From Pseudo-nitzschia pungens (taxonomy: Eukaryota; Bacillariophyta; Bacillariophyceae; Bacillariales; Bacillariaceae), in assembly GCA_037355855.1 (NCBI GenBank), contig CM074763.1, forward strand, positions 1,240,001-1,304,000: a stretch of 64,000 bases of DNA, in the 5' to 3' direction. Made by a program: the position numbers and the translations under genes. Positions 54,461-64,000 of this stretch are shown piece by piece. Numbering within the stretch: the first letter of the stretch is position 1; each line of letters opens with the position of its first letter. The notes under the pieces are model-generated. The model saw only the letters and a program-made list of their open reading frames with translations, was not told the DNA's origin and did not search any database.

Positions 54461-55684
54461 TTAGCTTGATTGCCGTCCTCTCGAATTGGATTGAAAATCT
54501 CAACTAGATTTTCTCGTTAGTTTCGTCTTGGGAGTGTGCTGTATCTAGTAGTTCAAGTCTCTGAACACAGATCAGTGTTCGTTTGGATGTAGTTTATGGA
54601 TGGAGCGGGATTTGTGTTTTCGCTGTTCTATTGCTTGTTGAAAACTGCTTTCGTCAGTCGTACCGGGTACAGTAACTTCTTGGACGAACAAACAAGATTT
54701 TTTTGAAGATGATTTGGAGAGGGGTTTTACTCTGGGAACGAGTCGTGACTAAGAGACTAAATAAGTCCGACAATGTACGAGAACCGGCATTGCAGAGTTA
54801 TGGGTTAGGGTTGCTTATTTCCGACTCTTCTTTTTCTTTGCGAGTACAAGTACTCGTACCGTACGGTAAGCCTTAAGTTGCAGAACTTCGTTGCAACAGA
54901 AAACAACTTGCAATTGGTAAATCCGAAAAGCAAATGCCAAGATGATAGATCAAACGCAATATCGTCGATCATCCACTTGCTCGTGGGACTCAATCTGCAC
55001 CAAAGAATGATGAAACGAAAACAAAGAGTACCTTGTATTATTCAGTCAAACTGATCTTGCTCGCAGCACTGATGGTCCCTTTCCACTTTCCACGCACCAG
55101 TTGCGCGATGCAAGTGGTGCGACCGTCGGAGACAGTACCATACCATTCGCAGCCTGAGATTCAAAATTCGTTGACCGTCGTGGCACAACGTTTGTCGCAA
55201 CGCCAGAACCGGTTCGCTACATTGCTACAGACAGCAGTGCATCGCAAGATGCACCATTCAATATCGGCGAGCACATCGGAGGCGATCTACACAACTAGTA
55301 CGAAGTAAAACAGCAACGGCATTGTGGACAAAATCCAATGAGTTCCTAGTCGTCGATTTGCGACTCTGTGCAAGTGTCATTTGTGGATTGAAGAGTGAAT
55401 CAATCCCCGTGTGATTCAATGTGGTTTGTCCGCCAAACCGATGCTCGTTGTGAAACAATGACCAAGCCTTACCATTCTTTGTTTTGCGACAAAGCCCTTC
55501 GTTCTTGCTGCGGGTCGCTCGGGTTGCGACAAAACTCCGACGCGAGTCCAGAGCGCCGTGTCCCGCTGCCCGTGGCACATTGGAAAAGCTGCCCAACTCC
55601 ATGGATCGAGTCCGATCGATCGGATTCGATTCGACAAACGGATCCATCCGAGCAGAAATGGTTCCGCGCGGCTGCCGCACGCAG
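54461..55684. other. intergenic region; weak open frame at 55033-55308
   Basis: Between two minus-strand genes. A plus-strand frame at 55033-55308 begins with a hydrophobic stretch but has no upstream ATG in frame and no recognisable family, so it is not called. GC content rises toward 55400-55684, the 3' region of the SUMO-ligase gene. Confidence 0.45.
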
Positions 55685-56519
55685 CTAGAGCTGCAACTCG
55701 TCGAGATCGTCGTCCATGTCGATGGCCGATCGGGCCTGGGCCCGCCTCGTGGCTTCTTCCCGTTTCTTGTGCCGCCGGACCTTCATGGCGGTATCGGGAT
55801 CTTCCGAGAACTCGGCCGGGGTCATCCGGACGTTCGTGCAGCCGGCCTTGGGGCATTTTTGGCTCTTCCGGAGGTGCTGCAGGATCGCGGCCTTCTCGAA
55901 GGAATGCCCGCACACCGAGGATCTCACCGGTTCTTCCATGAGCACCATGGTGAGGGGACACTTGATCTCGGCAACGTTGGTGTCGTTGTCGTTGACCACG
56001 GCCAATTCGTCGTCCTGCTCTTCGTCCTCTCCGAGCAATCGGCAGAGCTTGGCGTAGGTTGCTTCTTGCGTGATCGCGGGTGCCGTCCTCTCGATGTCTT
56101 CCATTGCTTTTTCGTACTCGATGTTCATTTGGTTCTGGTATCGATGGGGATCGGTGTCGGGCACGGTTTTCGTTTTCGTTTTCACCATTGTTGTTGTCGT
56201 TGTTGTTGTTGCTGTTGCTGGTCATGGCGTTGGTGGCGTTCCCACACACCACGCGAGTGGCGTCCACGCAGGCCCGGATGTGGCGTTCCATCGCAACGTT
56301 TTCCGTTGCGTTTTCCTTGAGTTCCTCCCGAAATTTCTCGATGGTTTCCCTCCCCAGCAATTCCTCGAATTTCTTTCCCCGGGCGATTCGAAGGGCGATC
56401 CCGGAGGACATGCTGTCGTTTTCTTCGATGTTTCGGCGCATTTTTTTGGCCTGGGTTTCCGCGAACGTGGCCAGGACGCCGATCGATGTTCGCTCCTGAT
56501 TCTGTGAGTAGTAGGACAT
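55685..56519 (-). CDS. NSE2: NSE2/MMS21-type SUMO E3 ligase (SP-RING), +1 frame break
   Basis: SUMO ligase subunit of the SMC5/6 DNA-repair complex. The N-terminal part reads from ATG 56519 (MSYYSQNQER) through about residue 110, a helical SMC5-binding-like region (EELLGRETIEKFREELKENA). It enters a run of Asn codons (AAC/CAA repeat, about 56185-56220). The rest is in the +1 frame and ends at 55685. It contains the SP-RING: IKCPLTMVLMEEPVRSSVCG, H-S-F, then KCPKAGC, i.e. C-x15-C-x-H-x16-C-x4-C, with Leu-Thr after the first Cys-Pro as is typical. The tail is basic then acidic (MDDDLDELQL). About 278 residues after correction. The frame change in a trinucleotide repeat points to a one-base assembly error or a real indel; no convincing intron of the right length was found. 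Confidence 0.8.
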
Positions 56520-57751
56520 GTCGATCGATCGATCGTTGGTTGGTTGTTTCTGCGACTGCGATTCTCGCGTTCTTCTGGATGTTGGTATTGACCGGGTCCT
56601 CGTGTACTTTTGTTAGGTTGCAATACGGTAATTACGGTAGAGGAAAATGACGGGAGGCTCTGATCCGCGCCGGTTTTCGTTGTTGTTTCCGGACTGCGAC
56701 TGTGTGGGCGTTAATGTTTGTCTGTTGTCTGTGTAATCTTACCGGTAACCTCATGTTTGTCTGAGTGTCAGTGAAGCTACGGTAATCTTACAATCTACCC
56801 GCCCCTTGCATACCGGTAGTACTTCGTAGTACGTACTTTTACTACGGTCGTGCGGTGGCGCGCAATTTTTCGAGTTTGGCGCGTATAGGCGGACCCGCGA
56901 AAATGAACCGTGATCTCGTGAATTTTTTTTGAAATAAGGTTAAGGTTACTGTAGGGTTGAGGACCAAGAAAATGGGGGTGAACGGGAAATTCTAAAATTC
57001 CCCATAGCACCACTCGAATAGAAGCAATTTGATTCGCTGGATCACATCAGCGAGCCAATCATCTTTTTGGAGAACAATGAAAGAATCGCTTCTACGAGCA
57101 CGCCTGTCTCTCTCACGGATCCATCGAATTTCCAGAACTTGCACATTCTTTGATTAGTGACAACGGATGGTTTTGGGTGATGGGGTGCGAGTACCAGTAA
57201 TCTTAGCCTACGTACGATAGTACGTATCAACGAGCTGTGATACCGTAGACCTGTTCGTAATAACCTTACGAGCAGAGAGGAGTGAACAGTGAACAGCAGT
57301 CCGCGATCGTGTGTTCCTCACGAATAGCTACCTACATGTTCTACGGTACCGTCGTACAAGTCGGCAATATATCTTCCTCACTTCGCAAATCCTTCGCCTC
57401 CAATCAAGTCGAGGGAGAAGATGTTGTACTTGCAGACTTCCGGCACGCCCACTAAACGTGTTACGGTACTTGTACCAGTAAGTAAGAGTACTTGGTTTGA
57501 GATGGTGTGTTTTCGAAATACAGACAGTAAGATTATTGTAACTTACTCGTACGAAGACCAACACCAAACCCCAACAGCGAACCCAACCGTTGGGCGCCAA
57601 CAGCAACAAGCTTCTCCGCCCTGACCTTCGTCGCAGTACTTGTAATCTTTCCGTTCGGTACCAATATCGAATAAGGTAATACCCTTATTCACGGATTAGT
57701 GCGCTAGCTTCCAATCCAATCCAATCCAATCCATCGAAACAAAGATCGACC
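56520..57751. other. intergenic region between divergent NSE2 and aconitase genes
   Basis: 1.2 kb likely holding both promoters. Degenerate GGTTAC/TACGTA words occur (56630, 56740, 56820, 56935, 57210-57260). A short CAATCCAATC tandem run lies at 57711-57731, just upstream of the aconitase ATG. Confidence 0.5.
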
Positions 57752-60505
57752 ATGTTGTCTTCCCGAATGTCACGACCCATCCTTCGCAAGGTCTCCCGAG
57801 GCCTCGCCAACTCGAGCAGACGCAGCGGCGTGCGAAGCATGTCGACTTTCCTCGACGAATACGACGCCATCGTTGCCGAACGCGCCGCCATGGGAGGAGG
57901 CTTTGGAGTCCCACCCAAACCCCTCGACGCTTCTCAGACCAGCCGGGTGATCGAAGAACTGAAAGACGGTCCCGACAAACGACTCGAGGAATTGCTCATC
58001 CACAGAGTTCCACCCGGTGTGGACGATGCCGCCTACGTGAAAGCCACCTGGTTGTCGGCCCTCGCCACCGGGAAGGAGACCAACCAATCCATCTCCAGAG
58101 CCATGGCCACCGAGCTCCTCGGTACCATGCAGGGAGGTTACAACGTAGCCACCCTGGTGGAGTTGCTCAAAGATTCGGATCCGGCCATTGCCGATCTCGC
58201 CGCCGACCAACTCTGCCACACGCTCCTGGTGTTTGACGGATTCTACGACGTCGAGGCCCTCGCAAAAGAGGGCAACGCTGCCGCCAACAAGGTTTTGGAG
58301 AGCTGGGCCGCCGCGGAATGGTACCTCGAGAAGCCCGAGGTGCCGAAGGAAATGACCGCCACCGTATTCAAGGTCACCGGTGAAACCAACACGGACGATC
58401 TGAGTCCGGCCCAAGACGCCTGGTCTCGACCCGATGTTCCTCTCCACGCCCTGGCCATGCTCAAGAACACGCGCGACGGAATCCTCCCCGAGGTCGACGG
58501 AGAAGTCGGTCCGCTCAGCCAATTGGCGGAACTCAAGGAAAAGGGACACCCCCTGGCCTACGTCGGCGACGTTGTCGGAACCGGATCCTCGCGAAAGTCC
58601 GCCACCAACTCGGTCCTCTGGCACATGGGAGAGGACATTCCATACGTCCCCAACATGAGAGGAGGTGGTCTGTGTCTGGGAGGAAAGATTGCTCCTATTT
58701 TCTACAACACCATGGAAGACTCGGGAGCCCTTCCCATCGAACTCAACGTCGAAGACATGAACATGGGCGACGTCATCACCGTCCATCCCCACGACGGACT
58801 TGTCACGAGAGAAGACGGATCGGTTCTCACCGACTTTAAGCTCAAGACAAACGTCATTCTGGACGAGGTTCGCGCCGGCGGTCGCATTCCATTGATCATC
58901 GGACGCGGAATCACCTCCAAGGCGCGCGTTGCTCTCGGACGAGACGAAGCGGTCGACGACGTTTTCAACATGCCCGAGCCACCATCGGGACCCAAGCCAA
59001 AGGGTTACACCCTCGCGCAAAAGATGGTCGGACGCGCCATTGGTTTGAAGAACGGAGAGGGTGTGGTTCCGGAACAATACTGCGAACCCAAGATGACCAC
59101 CGTTGGATCGCAGGACACCACCGGTCCCATGACCCGTGACGAATTGAAGTCGTTGGCCTGCCTCGGGTTCTCGGCCGACCTCGTCATGCAATCCTTTTGC
59201 CACACGGCCGCGTACCCCAAGCCCGTCGACGTCGTCACGCACCACACTCTTCCGGACTTTATCATGAACCGCGGTGGAGTCTCCCTCAGACCCGGTGACG
59301 GAATTATCCACTCCTGGTTGAACCGAATGCTCATCCCCGATACGGTCGGAACCGGTGGAGATTCCCACACTCGGTTCCCGATCGGTATTTCCTTCCCGGC
59401 CGGATCCGGATTGGTCGCCTTTGGTGCCGCCACCGGAACCATGCCGCTCGACATGCCCGAGAGTGTCCTCGTCCGATTCAAGGGAGAAATGCAGCCCGGC
59501 ATCACCCTTCGTGATTTGGTCCAGGCCATTCCCTACACAGCGGAACAAATGGGTCTGTTGACCACGGAAAAGAAGGGAAAGAAGAACATCTTTTCGGGAC
59601 GCATTTTGGAAATCGAGGGTGACGTGGTCAACAATTTGAAGTGTGAACAAGCCTTTGAACTGAGTGATGCCAGTGCCGAACGCTCTGCGGCAGGTTGCAC
59701 CATCAAGTTGGACAAGGAACCCATCATCGAGTACTTGAATTCCAATATTGTCATGCTCAAGTGGATGATTTCCGAAGGCTACGGTGATGCCCGTACCCTG
59801 GAACGCCGCATTGCCCGCATGGAGGATTGGTTGGAAAACCCCGTCTTGATGGAGGCCGATGAACAGGCCGAGTACACCGAAATCATCGAAATCGACTTGA
59901 ACGAATTGAAGGAACCCGTATTGGCACTTCCCAACGACCCCGATGCCAGCGCTCTGCTGAGTGATGTCGCCGGAACAAAGGTCGACGAAGTCTTCATCGG
60001 ATCTTGCATGACGAACATTGGTCACTTCCGCGCCGCAGGAAAACTTCTTGCCGATGCACCAAAGCCAATCCCTACTCGTTTGTGGGTTGCCCCTCCAACA
60101 AAGATGGACGAAGCTCAACTCACCGAAGAAGGATACTACAGCACCTTTGGTGTTGCCGGTGCCCGAACCGAGATGCCCGGGTGCAGTTTGTGCATGGGCA
60201 ACCAAGCCCGTGTCGCTCCCGGTTGCACGACTGTTTCAACCAGCACGCGAAATTTCCCCAACCGTTTGGGACAGGGAGCCAATGTGTTCTTGGCCAGCGC
60301 CGAGTTGGCTGCCATTTCCTCCATCGAGGGTGAATTGCCTTCTGTAGAAACCTACATGAAATACATGGAAAAGATTGATCCCACCGACGAAAACATTTAT
60401 CGTTACTTGAACTTTGACGAGCTCCCTGACTTTGTGCGAAGTGCCGACTCGGTCGAAATCAGCGACGAAATGAAAAAGGCAGCACGCGAACTCGACTCAG
60501 CATAA
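57752..60505 (+). CDS. acnB: aconitate hydratase B, bacterial type, mitochondrial presequence
   Basis: Interconverts citrate and isocitrate (AcnB types can also act on 2-methylcitrate derivatives) in the TCA cycle. Single exon, 917 residues, ATG at 57752. Residues 1-31 ([20 protein letters not shown], then [10 protein letters not shown]) are rich in Arg and Ser and free of acids: a mitochondrial presequence. The remainder is collinear with bacterial AcnB: the HEAT-like N-terminal domain, then swivel ([36 protein letters not shown]), then the catalytic core ([20 protein letters not shown]). The 4Fe-4S ligands are Cys near 751 ([10 protein letters not shown]) and two near 811-814 ([12 protein letters not shown]). 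This is not the monomeric eukaryotic ACO2 type. Diatoms are known to use AcnB in mitochondria, so acquisition is probably old. Codon use is more GC-rich than neighbours, consistent with high expression. Confidence 0.95.
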   Translation: MLSSRMSRPILRKVSRGLANSSRRSGVRSMSTFLDEYDAIVAERAAMGGGFGVPPKPLDASQTSRVIEELKDGPDKRLEELLIHRVPPGVDDAAYVKATWLSALATGKETNQSISRAMATELLGTMQGGYNVATLVELLKDSDPAIADLAADQLCHTLLVFDGFYDVEALAKEGNAAANKVLESWAAAEWYLEKPEVPKEMTATVFKVTGETNTDDLSPAQDAWSRPDVPLHALAMLKNTRDGILPEVDGEVGPLSQLAELKEKGHPLAYVGDVVGTGSSRKSATNSVLWHMGEDIPYVPNMRGGGLCLGGKIAPIFYNTMEDSGALPIELNVEDMNMGDVITVHPHDGLVTREDGSVLTDFKLKTNVILDEVRAGGRIPLIIGRGITSKARVALGRDEAVDDVFNMPEPPSGPKPKGYTLAQKMVGRAIGLKNGEGVVPEQYCEPKMTTVGSQDTTGPMTRDELKSLACLGFSADLVMQSFCHTAAYPKPVDVVTHHTLPDFIMNRGGVSLRPGDGIIHSWLNRMLIPDTVGTGGDSHTRFPIGISFPAGSGLVAFGAATGTMPLDMPESVLVRFKGEMQPGITLRDLVQAIPYTAEQMGLLTTEKKGKKNIFSGRILEIEGDVVNNLKCEQAFELSDASAERSAAGCTIKLDKEPIIEYLNSNIVMLKWMISEGYGDARTLERRIARMEDWLENPVLMEADEQAEYTEIIEIDLNELKEPVLALPNDPDASALLSDVAGTKVDEVFIGSCMTNIGHFRAAGKLLADAPKPIPTRLWVAPPTKMDEAQLTEEGYYSTFGVAGARTEMPGCSLCMGNQARVAPGCTTVSTSTRNFPNRLGQGANVFLASAELAAISSIEGELPSVETYMKYMEKIDPTDENIYRYLNFDELPDFVRSADSVEISDEMKKAARELDSA

Positions 60506-60845
60506 ATTAATCTAGTACCGTACGTAAATCCATTCATTCCTTGGTCGGCCTACCGGTAGTTAATTCACCAACTCGTGTATTTTACCGCACGCAAGAAGTA
60601 CTGTGCATTCCATGAAATAGTGGACTTGATGATAATAATATGTAGGTCGTGCGTCTATTTTAAAATTGTTCACCACATTCATTATTGAGATTTCATCATT
60701 CCGCGTCGTCTGAAAAAAAAAAAAATCATTCGAATCATTCAAACCATTCTAGCACGAGAGGAATTCAAACGGTTGTTCATGTTTGTTTGCTGCATCTGAT
60801 TTACTATGTGTTAGTAAAAAAATAGTAGTATTGATCTGTATTGCA
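60506..60845. other. intergenic region between convergent genes
   Basis: Short AT-rich 3' region with an A-run at 60713-60724. Nothing else seen. Confidence 0.5.
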
Positions 60846-61556
60846 TTAGGCCTGAAAGATCGCATCCGAAAGCAATCTTCTCGTCGAGCTAAGGGATGCT
60901 AATCTCTTTAGGCTTCTCATGCTATCACTTCGCGTGTACATGTCCATCGCCTTGCGACGAATGTCCGCGCCATTTATCGATTTCGTCGTTTCCGTTGTCT
61001 TGGTCGTTAACGGTTCGTTATGAATGTCCATTGCTTCTTTTTGGTCGTGGAGTGCGACCATGTGTGCTGCTGCGGAACTGCTTTCCGTGCATTGGAAATA
61101 TTCGTAAGCGAGCCGATCCCCGTCGACCGTACCCATTTTTTGTTGACGCTGTTGCTCGAGAATAACCGCATTTCTGGCGTTCAGTTTGATCATTTTTCTC
61201 CGTTGTGCGCCTTCCATCGTTCTCCCCTCTAGACCCCGAAAGCATACTGTGTCATTGCCATCATCAGCAGTCCTCTTAGAGAGTTGGATTGCAAACTTTC
61301 TGCAAGATCGCTTTATCATTTTTAGCTCATCCGCAGAATACCATGCCGTTTGTACTTCGGTCGCCGTCAAGTCGCTTCGAGTTAGCGAGTGATGAACCAA
61401 TACTCTTGGGAAAAAAGAAATTCTGTTGGTTGCGGGGACTTCTCTCCTGACTACAATAGGACTGAACTCGGCTGGAAACGCAGTGGCATCACGGGAAAGA
61501 GTAGTATTGATCATCATTGTGTTTTCTTCCTTTATGTTTTGATAACGAAGTTGCAT
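60846..61556 (-). CDS. conserved diatom protein of unknown function (CFRGLE family)
   Basis: Single exon, 236 residues from ATG 61556; a later ATG (MMINTTLS, 12-13 codons on) is an alternative. I recognise the pattern of a protein family common in diatoms: VLVHHSLTRSDLTATEVQTA-W-Y-S-A-D-E, then a basic helix, then CFRGLEGRT, then a second helical segment with KLNARNAVILEQQRQQ, and a Ser/Ala-rich tail. Typical family length is 200-300 residues, so this looks complete. There is no signal peptide or membrane helix. Function is unknown; the alternation of basic helices and the RGLE motif gives no catalytic clue. Confidence 0.75.
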   Translation of the reverse strand: MQLRYQNIKEENTMMINTTLSRDATAFPAEFSPIVVRREVPATNRISFFPRVLVHHSLTRSDLTATEVQTAWYSADELKMIKRSCRKFAIQLSKRTADDGNDTVCFRGLEGRTMEGAQRRKMIKLNARNAVILEQQRQQKMGTVDGDRLAYEYFQCTESSSAAAHMVALHDQKEAMDIHNEPLTTKTTETTKSINGADIRRKAMDMYTRSDSMRSLKRLASLSSTRRLLSDAIFQA

Positions 61557-63815
61557 AAAGTACCGTAGGAGTCAATAGATTGATTATTCACTTTTTGTTC
61601 CGTTTAATATCGTGAGGAAAGATATTTTATGAGTGTGACAGATGTCGATCTAGTGTTGTTTGTACGTGGAACTCTTTCAATCGTGCATGTTGATGTGACT
61701 AAAATTTGGCGATGGTATCCATGAGGCGCGCATTTTTGTATTGCCTCTTGATTCGTTTTACTCTTCTTCTATCGCTAATTTGTCACGATAGAATATGAAA
61801 TGAATCTTGAAAACAAAAAACAAAATTTCTAGGGAATGACGTAGCGGTATGAATCGAGCTTCCTACAGTACGTAAGCTTACTGGTGGTATGGTAGGAGGT
61901 AAATTTACTCTACAGACGGTAATTACCGTACGAGTACGTAACTTTGACTTGTGAAAATTTTCTGAAGAGTTTGCTCCATGTGGTCGCGATACAAAACAAG
62001 TTGAAGAGGTCAATTATTATTATTGTCATTACTGTAGTATTTATTGAGATCGATTGATTGTTGATGCTTGGCGTTTCTTCGAACAGAAATGTTGCTGTAT
62101 TTTATTGTTTTTTGAAGACTGATATTGATTTACCCCAATTCTTATGTTTTTTTTACAATTTGTGCTGCTGTGCAAGAATGTAGTAGTAGTAAACTAGAAT
62201 TTGCTACTACTAGTATTCAATGCTTGCAGTAAGAGCAATTTACCTACAAGACTTTGACAGCAAAAGTTCCAAGTGCTACAAAGCATAGCAGTGATGACAA
62301 AGGCAATTACAAAAAGGAAGACCTTTACCTTCTTTATACCCAAACTTCACCAAAAAGATGCACTTCTCCACTACAACATTCTCAGCAATTCCGAAACCAA
62401 ATATGTTGATATTCAAGGTGATGCTACAGGCTGTGATGCTAGGGCTCCTGTGTATAGGAGTGTACTGGGGCTACAGTGAGTAGCACCTGGTAGCTCCCCC
62501 CACTGGGAGCTGAGCTGAGTGCTAGGAGCTGTGTGCTAAATGGTAGCATACAGGCTTAGCATACAGGCTTAGCAACAGGCTTATTCTATTTGGTATGGGG
62601 TGCTAACTCCAAAGGTACCAGGGTTGTCACGTACGATGTGTACCGGTTGTACGTACCCCGGGTATAGCATCCGCACTAACAGTGTAGCTGAGTGCTACAA
62701 GGTTAGGGTTGCTAATGCTACGAGATACTGGAGATGCTAACCTACCATGCTACCATGCTAAGATACTATGCTACCACCGGGGTCATGCCCTCCCCTTTCG
62801 ATCGATTCCGATGTACCTCTAGGGAAGTAAGGTTACCTTGTAGTAACTAAGTGTATGATGCAATAGAGCTTGAACAGCGTCCTCTGTAGTCTCACTATTT
62901 GCCAGGACTCCACGTGCTATTATTATTAGGGCTTTCCCCTATTGCTGATGAGCAATATCAACGCACAAAGAACATGTTACTACTACTACCGTAGTAGTGT
63001 TGCGCACAGCCGGTACTGGTACTAGGTGCTGGTGTAGGAGAGGTGTTACTTTGTGCCAATGGCAAATTGTAAGTCCATCATGGGAGTAATTAATCTATCA
63101 TTGCCGTGTACAAAACTAGTCATGATGGATATAACGGTAGCTGGTTGGGTTTTAGATAGCAATCGAGCGGTGGTAAACACCAGCTTCAACACAACATCCC
63201 ATCTGGGATGATTCGAAACGTACCGGTACCAGAGGCAGTTCTAACGAGAATAAATACTTCGTACGAAGTAGTACGGTAGGAAGAATAACAAGAATGTCGA
63301 TAGATTTTTTGTTAACGGCTCGAGAATGTGCGTTACGGACAGAAATATGGAATTCATTTTTGTTGTTTCTTTTCTTGTCATTTTTTCTTTAGTTTCTGGC
63401 CGTTGCGTCATCAAGGGTGCGCCATTTTCTCGCACAAAGTTGAATCCGCATAATTAACTTATCAGTATCTTATGCGCCCATACCGATTCGGCATTTCCGT
63501 TGGAAAATAACGGTAAATCCAAACTCTAACCGGGTCTGGTCCAAGAGTTCAGTATGCTTTTGTAGCAAGTAAGACTCTCCAAATTTCTGATGTCCTATCC
63601 CAAGTGTTCTTTGACTTTGCCATAGCTACCGGTATCATTGCGCGGTAAGATGATTGATTCGACGGTACGAACGATCGAAAGCACCCCAGAGCCCAAGCAG
63701 CAAATAACGAATCATCGTTTCGATAATCTTGCGACAATTGTAGCACACAATCTGTTCAACCAGATTTCGGTTACGTAGGAGAATTGTTGTTTCAAACGTT
63801 AAACTAAAGTGAAAC
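61557..63815. other. intergenic region with short tandem repeats
   Basis: About 2.3 kb without a credible gene. Short tandem repeats of AGCATACAGGCTT (62546-62580) and CTACCATG / GCTAAC words (62690-62780); one GTAAGGTTAC at 62827. Nothing else recognised. Confidence 0.5.
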
Positions 63816-64000
63816 ATGTCTGAGGAAGACGACAAGTTCGAAGTTATCTATGAGGGATCTGTAACGAAACTATTCCTTGCTATTGAGGAAATGGAATGGC
63901 GCGATGCGTTAGACGTCATCGAATCGGATCCACAACAAGCACGGATATGGGTTCGAAGCAGTGGAACGGAACACACCACTTTTGATTGGAGCGTTTGGCG
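63816..64000 (+). CDS. ankyrin-family protein, 5' part only (runs off the window)
   Basis: ATG at 63816 opens a frame of 61 codons that continues beyond the right edge. The visible sequence, with TKLFLAIEEMEWRDALDVIE and SDPQQARIWVR, aligns with the lead-in of the gene at 7031 (TDLYKAITESDWDEAIRAVK, NPDEAKTWVVR). It should therefore be followed by ankyrin repeats starting with an LPIH-type motif, but these lie outside the window. Too little is visible to say more. Confidence 0.75.
   Translation, partial: MSEEDDKFEVIYEGSVTKLFLAIEEMEWRDALDVIESDPQQARIWVRSSGTEHTTFDWSVW

Noticed and set aside
55033..55308. Small plus-strand frame with a hydrophobic start
   Set aside because: Begins at TTG with no upstream ATG in frame, and no homologue recognised. 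An ATG inside it would remove the hydrophobic part.
55416..56180. Continuation of the first NSE2 frame to 55416
   Set aside because: After the Asn run it becomes Arg/His/Pro-rich with no family likeness, while the +1 frame contains the full SP-RING domain.
57770..60205. Minus-strand open frame of 811 codons opposite aconitase
   Set aside because: Antisense shadow of a GC-rich, highly biased gene; no recognisable motif.

Overview
This window is nuclear DNA of a eukaryote, most likely a pennate diatom. Genes are compact, with 0-3 short GT-AG introns (about 86-288 nt). Several encode families I know mainly from diatoms: a DUF6824 protein, a family carrying a C-F-R-G-L-E core, and an ankyrin/coiled-coil family. 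One precursor has the diatom ASA|F plastid-targeting signature (arsenite methyltransferase). Mitochondrial aconitase is of the bacterial AcnB type, as known in diatoms. Intergenic DNA is AT-rich and contains a dispersed 10-mer, GTAAGGTTAC. I cannot name the species.

Layout. 1-9.9 kb: a hypothetical protein, an NTPDase/apyrase (-), ribosomal stalk protein P2 (+), an organelle-type methyltransferase-like protein (-), and an ankyrin/coiled-coil gene (+) with a one-base frame break. 9.98-20.16 kb: a GC-rich, apparently full-length tyrosine-recombinase retrotransposon of the DIRS order. It has split direct repeats (PAT/Ngaro-like layout) and lies on the minus strand: Gag, RT-RNase H, an overlapping tyrosine recombinase and a fourth ORF of unknown function. 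20.9-31.9 kb: fucokinase/GDP-fucose pyrophosphorylase (+), prolyl-tRNA synthetase (-), plastid-type arsenite methyltransferase (-). 32-49.6 kb: a 124-bp perfect tandem duplication, DUF6824 protein (-), CDPK-like kinase (+), nucleotide-sugar transporter (-), complex I 24-kDa subunit (-), glucose-6-phosphate dehydrogenase (+), TPR protein (-). 50-64 kb: a MITE-like palindrome, a protein with an ApolipoproteinL-like C-terminal half (-, frame break), an NSE2-type SUMO ligase (-, frame break), mitochondrial AcnB (+), a diatom-type unknown protein (-), and the start of a second ankyrin gene (+) at the right edge.

The genes form no operon-like system. They are ordinary nuclear genes of central metabolism (G6PD, aconitase, complex I), sugar-nucleotide supply (fucose salvage, nucleotide-sugar transport), translation (P2, ProRS), signalling and genome maintenance. 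The most distinctive items are the four-ORF DIRS-type element, the intergenic 10-mer family, the ApoL-like protein, the docking-domain-like extension on ProRS, and three genes that each need the same +1 frame change. Intron boundaries were placed by eye from GT-AG signals, reading-frame continuity and family conservation.
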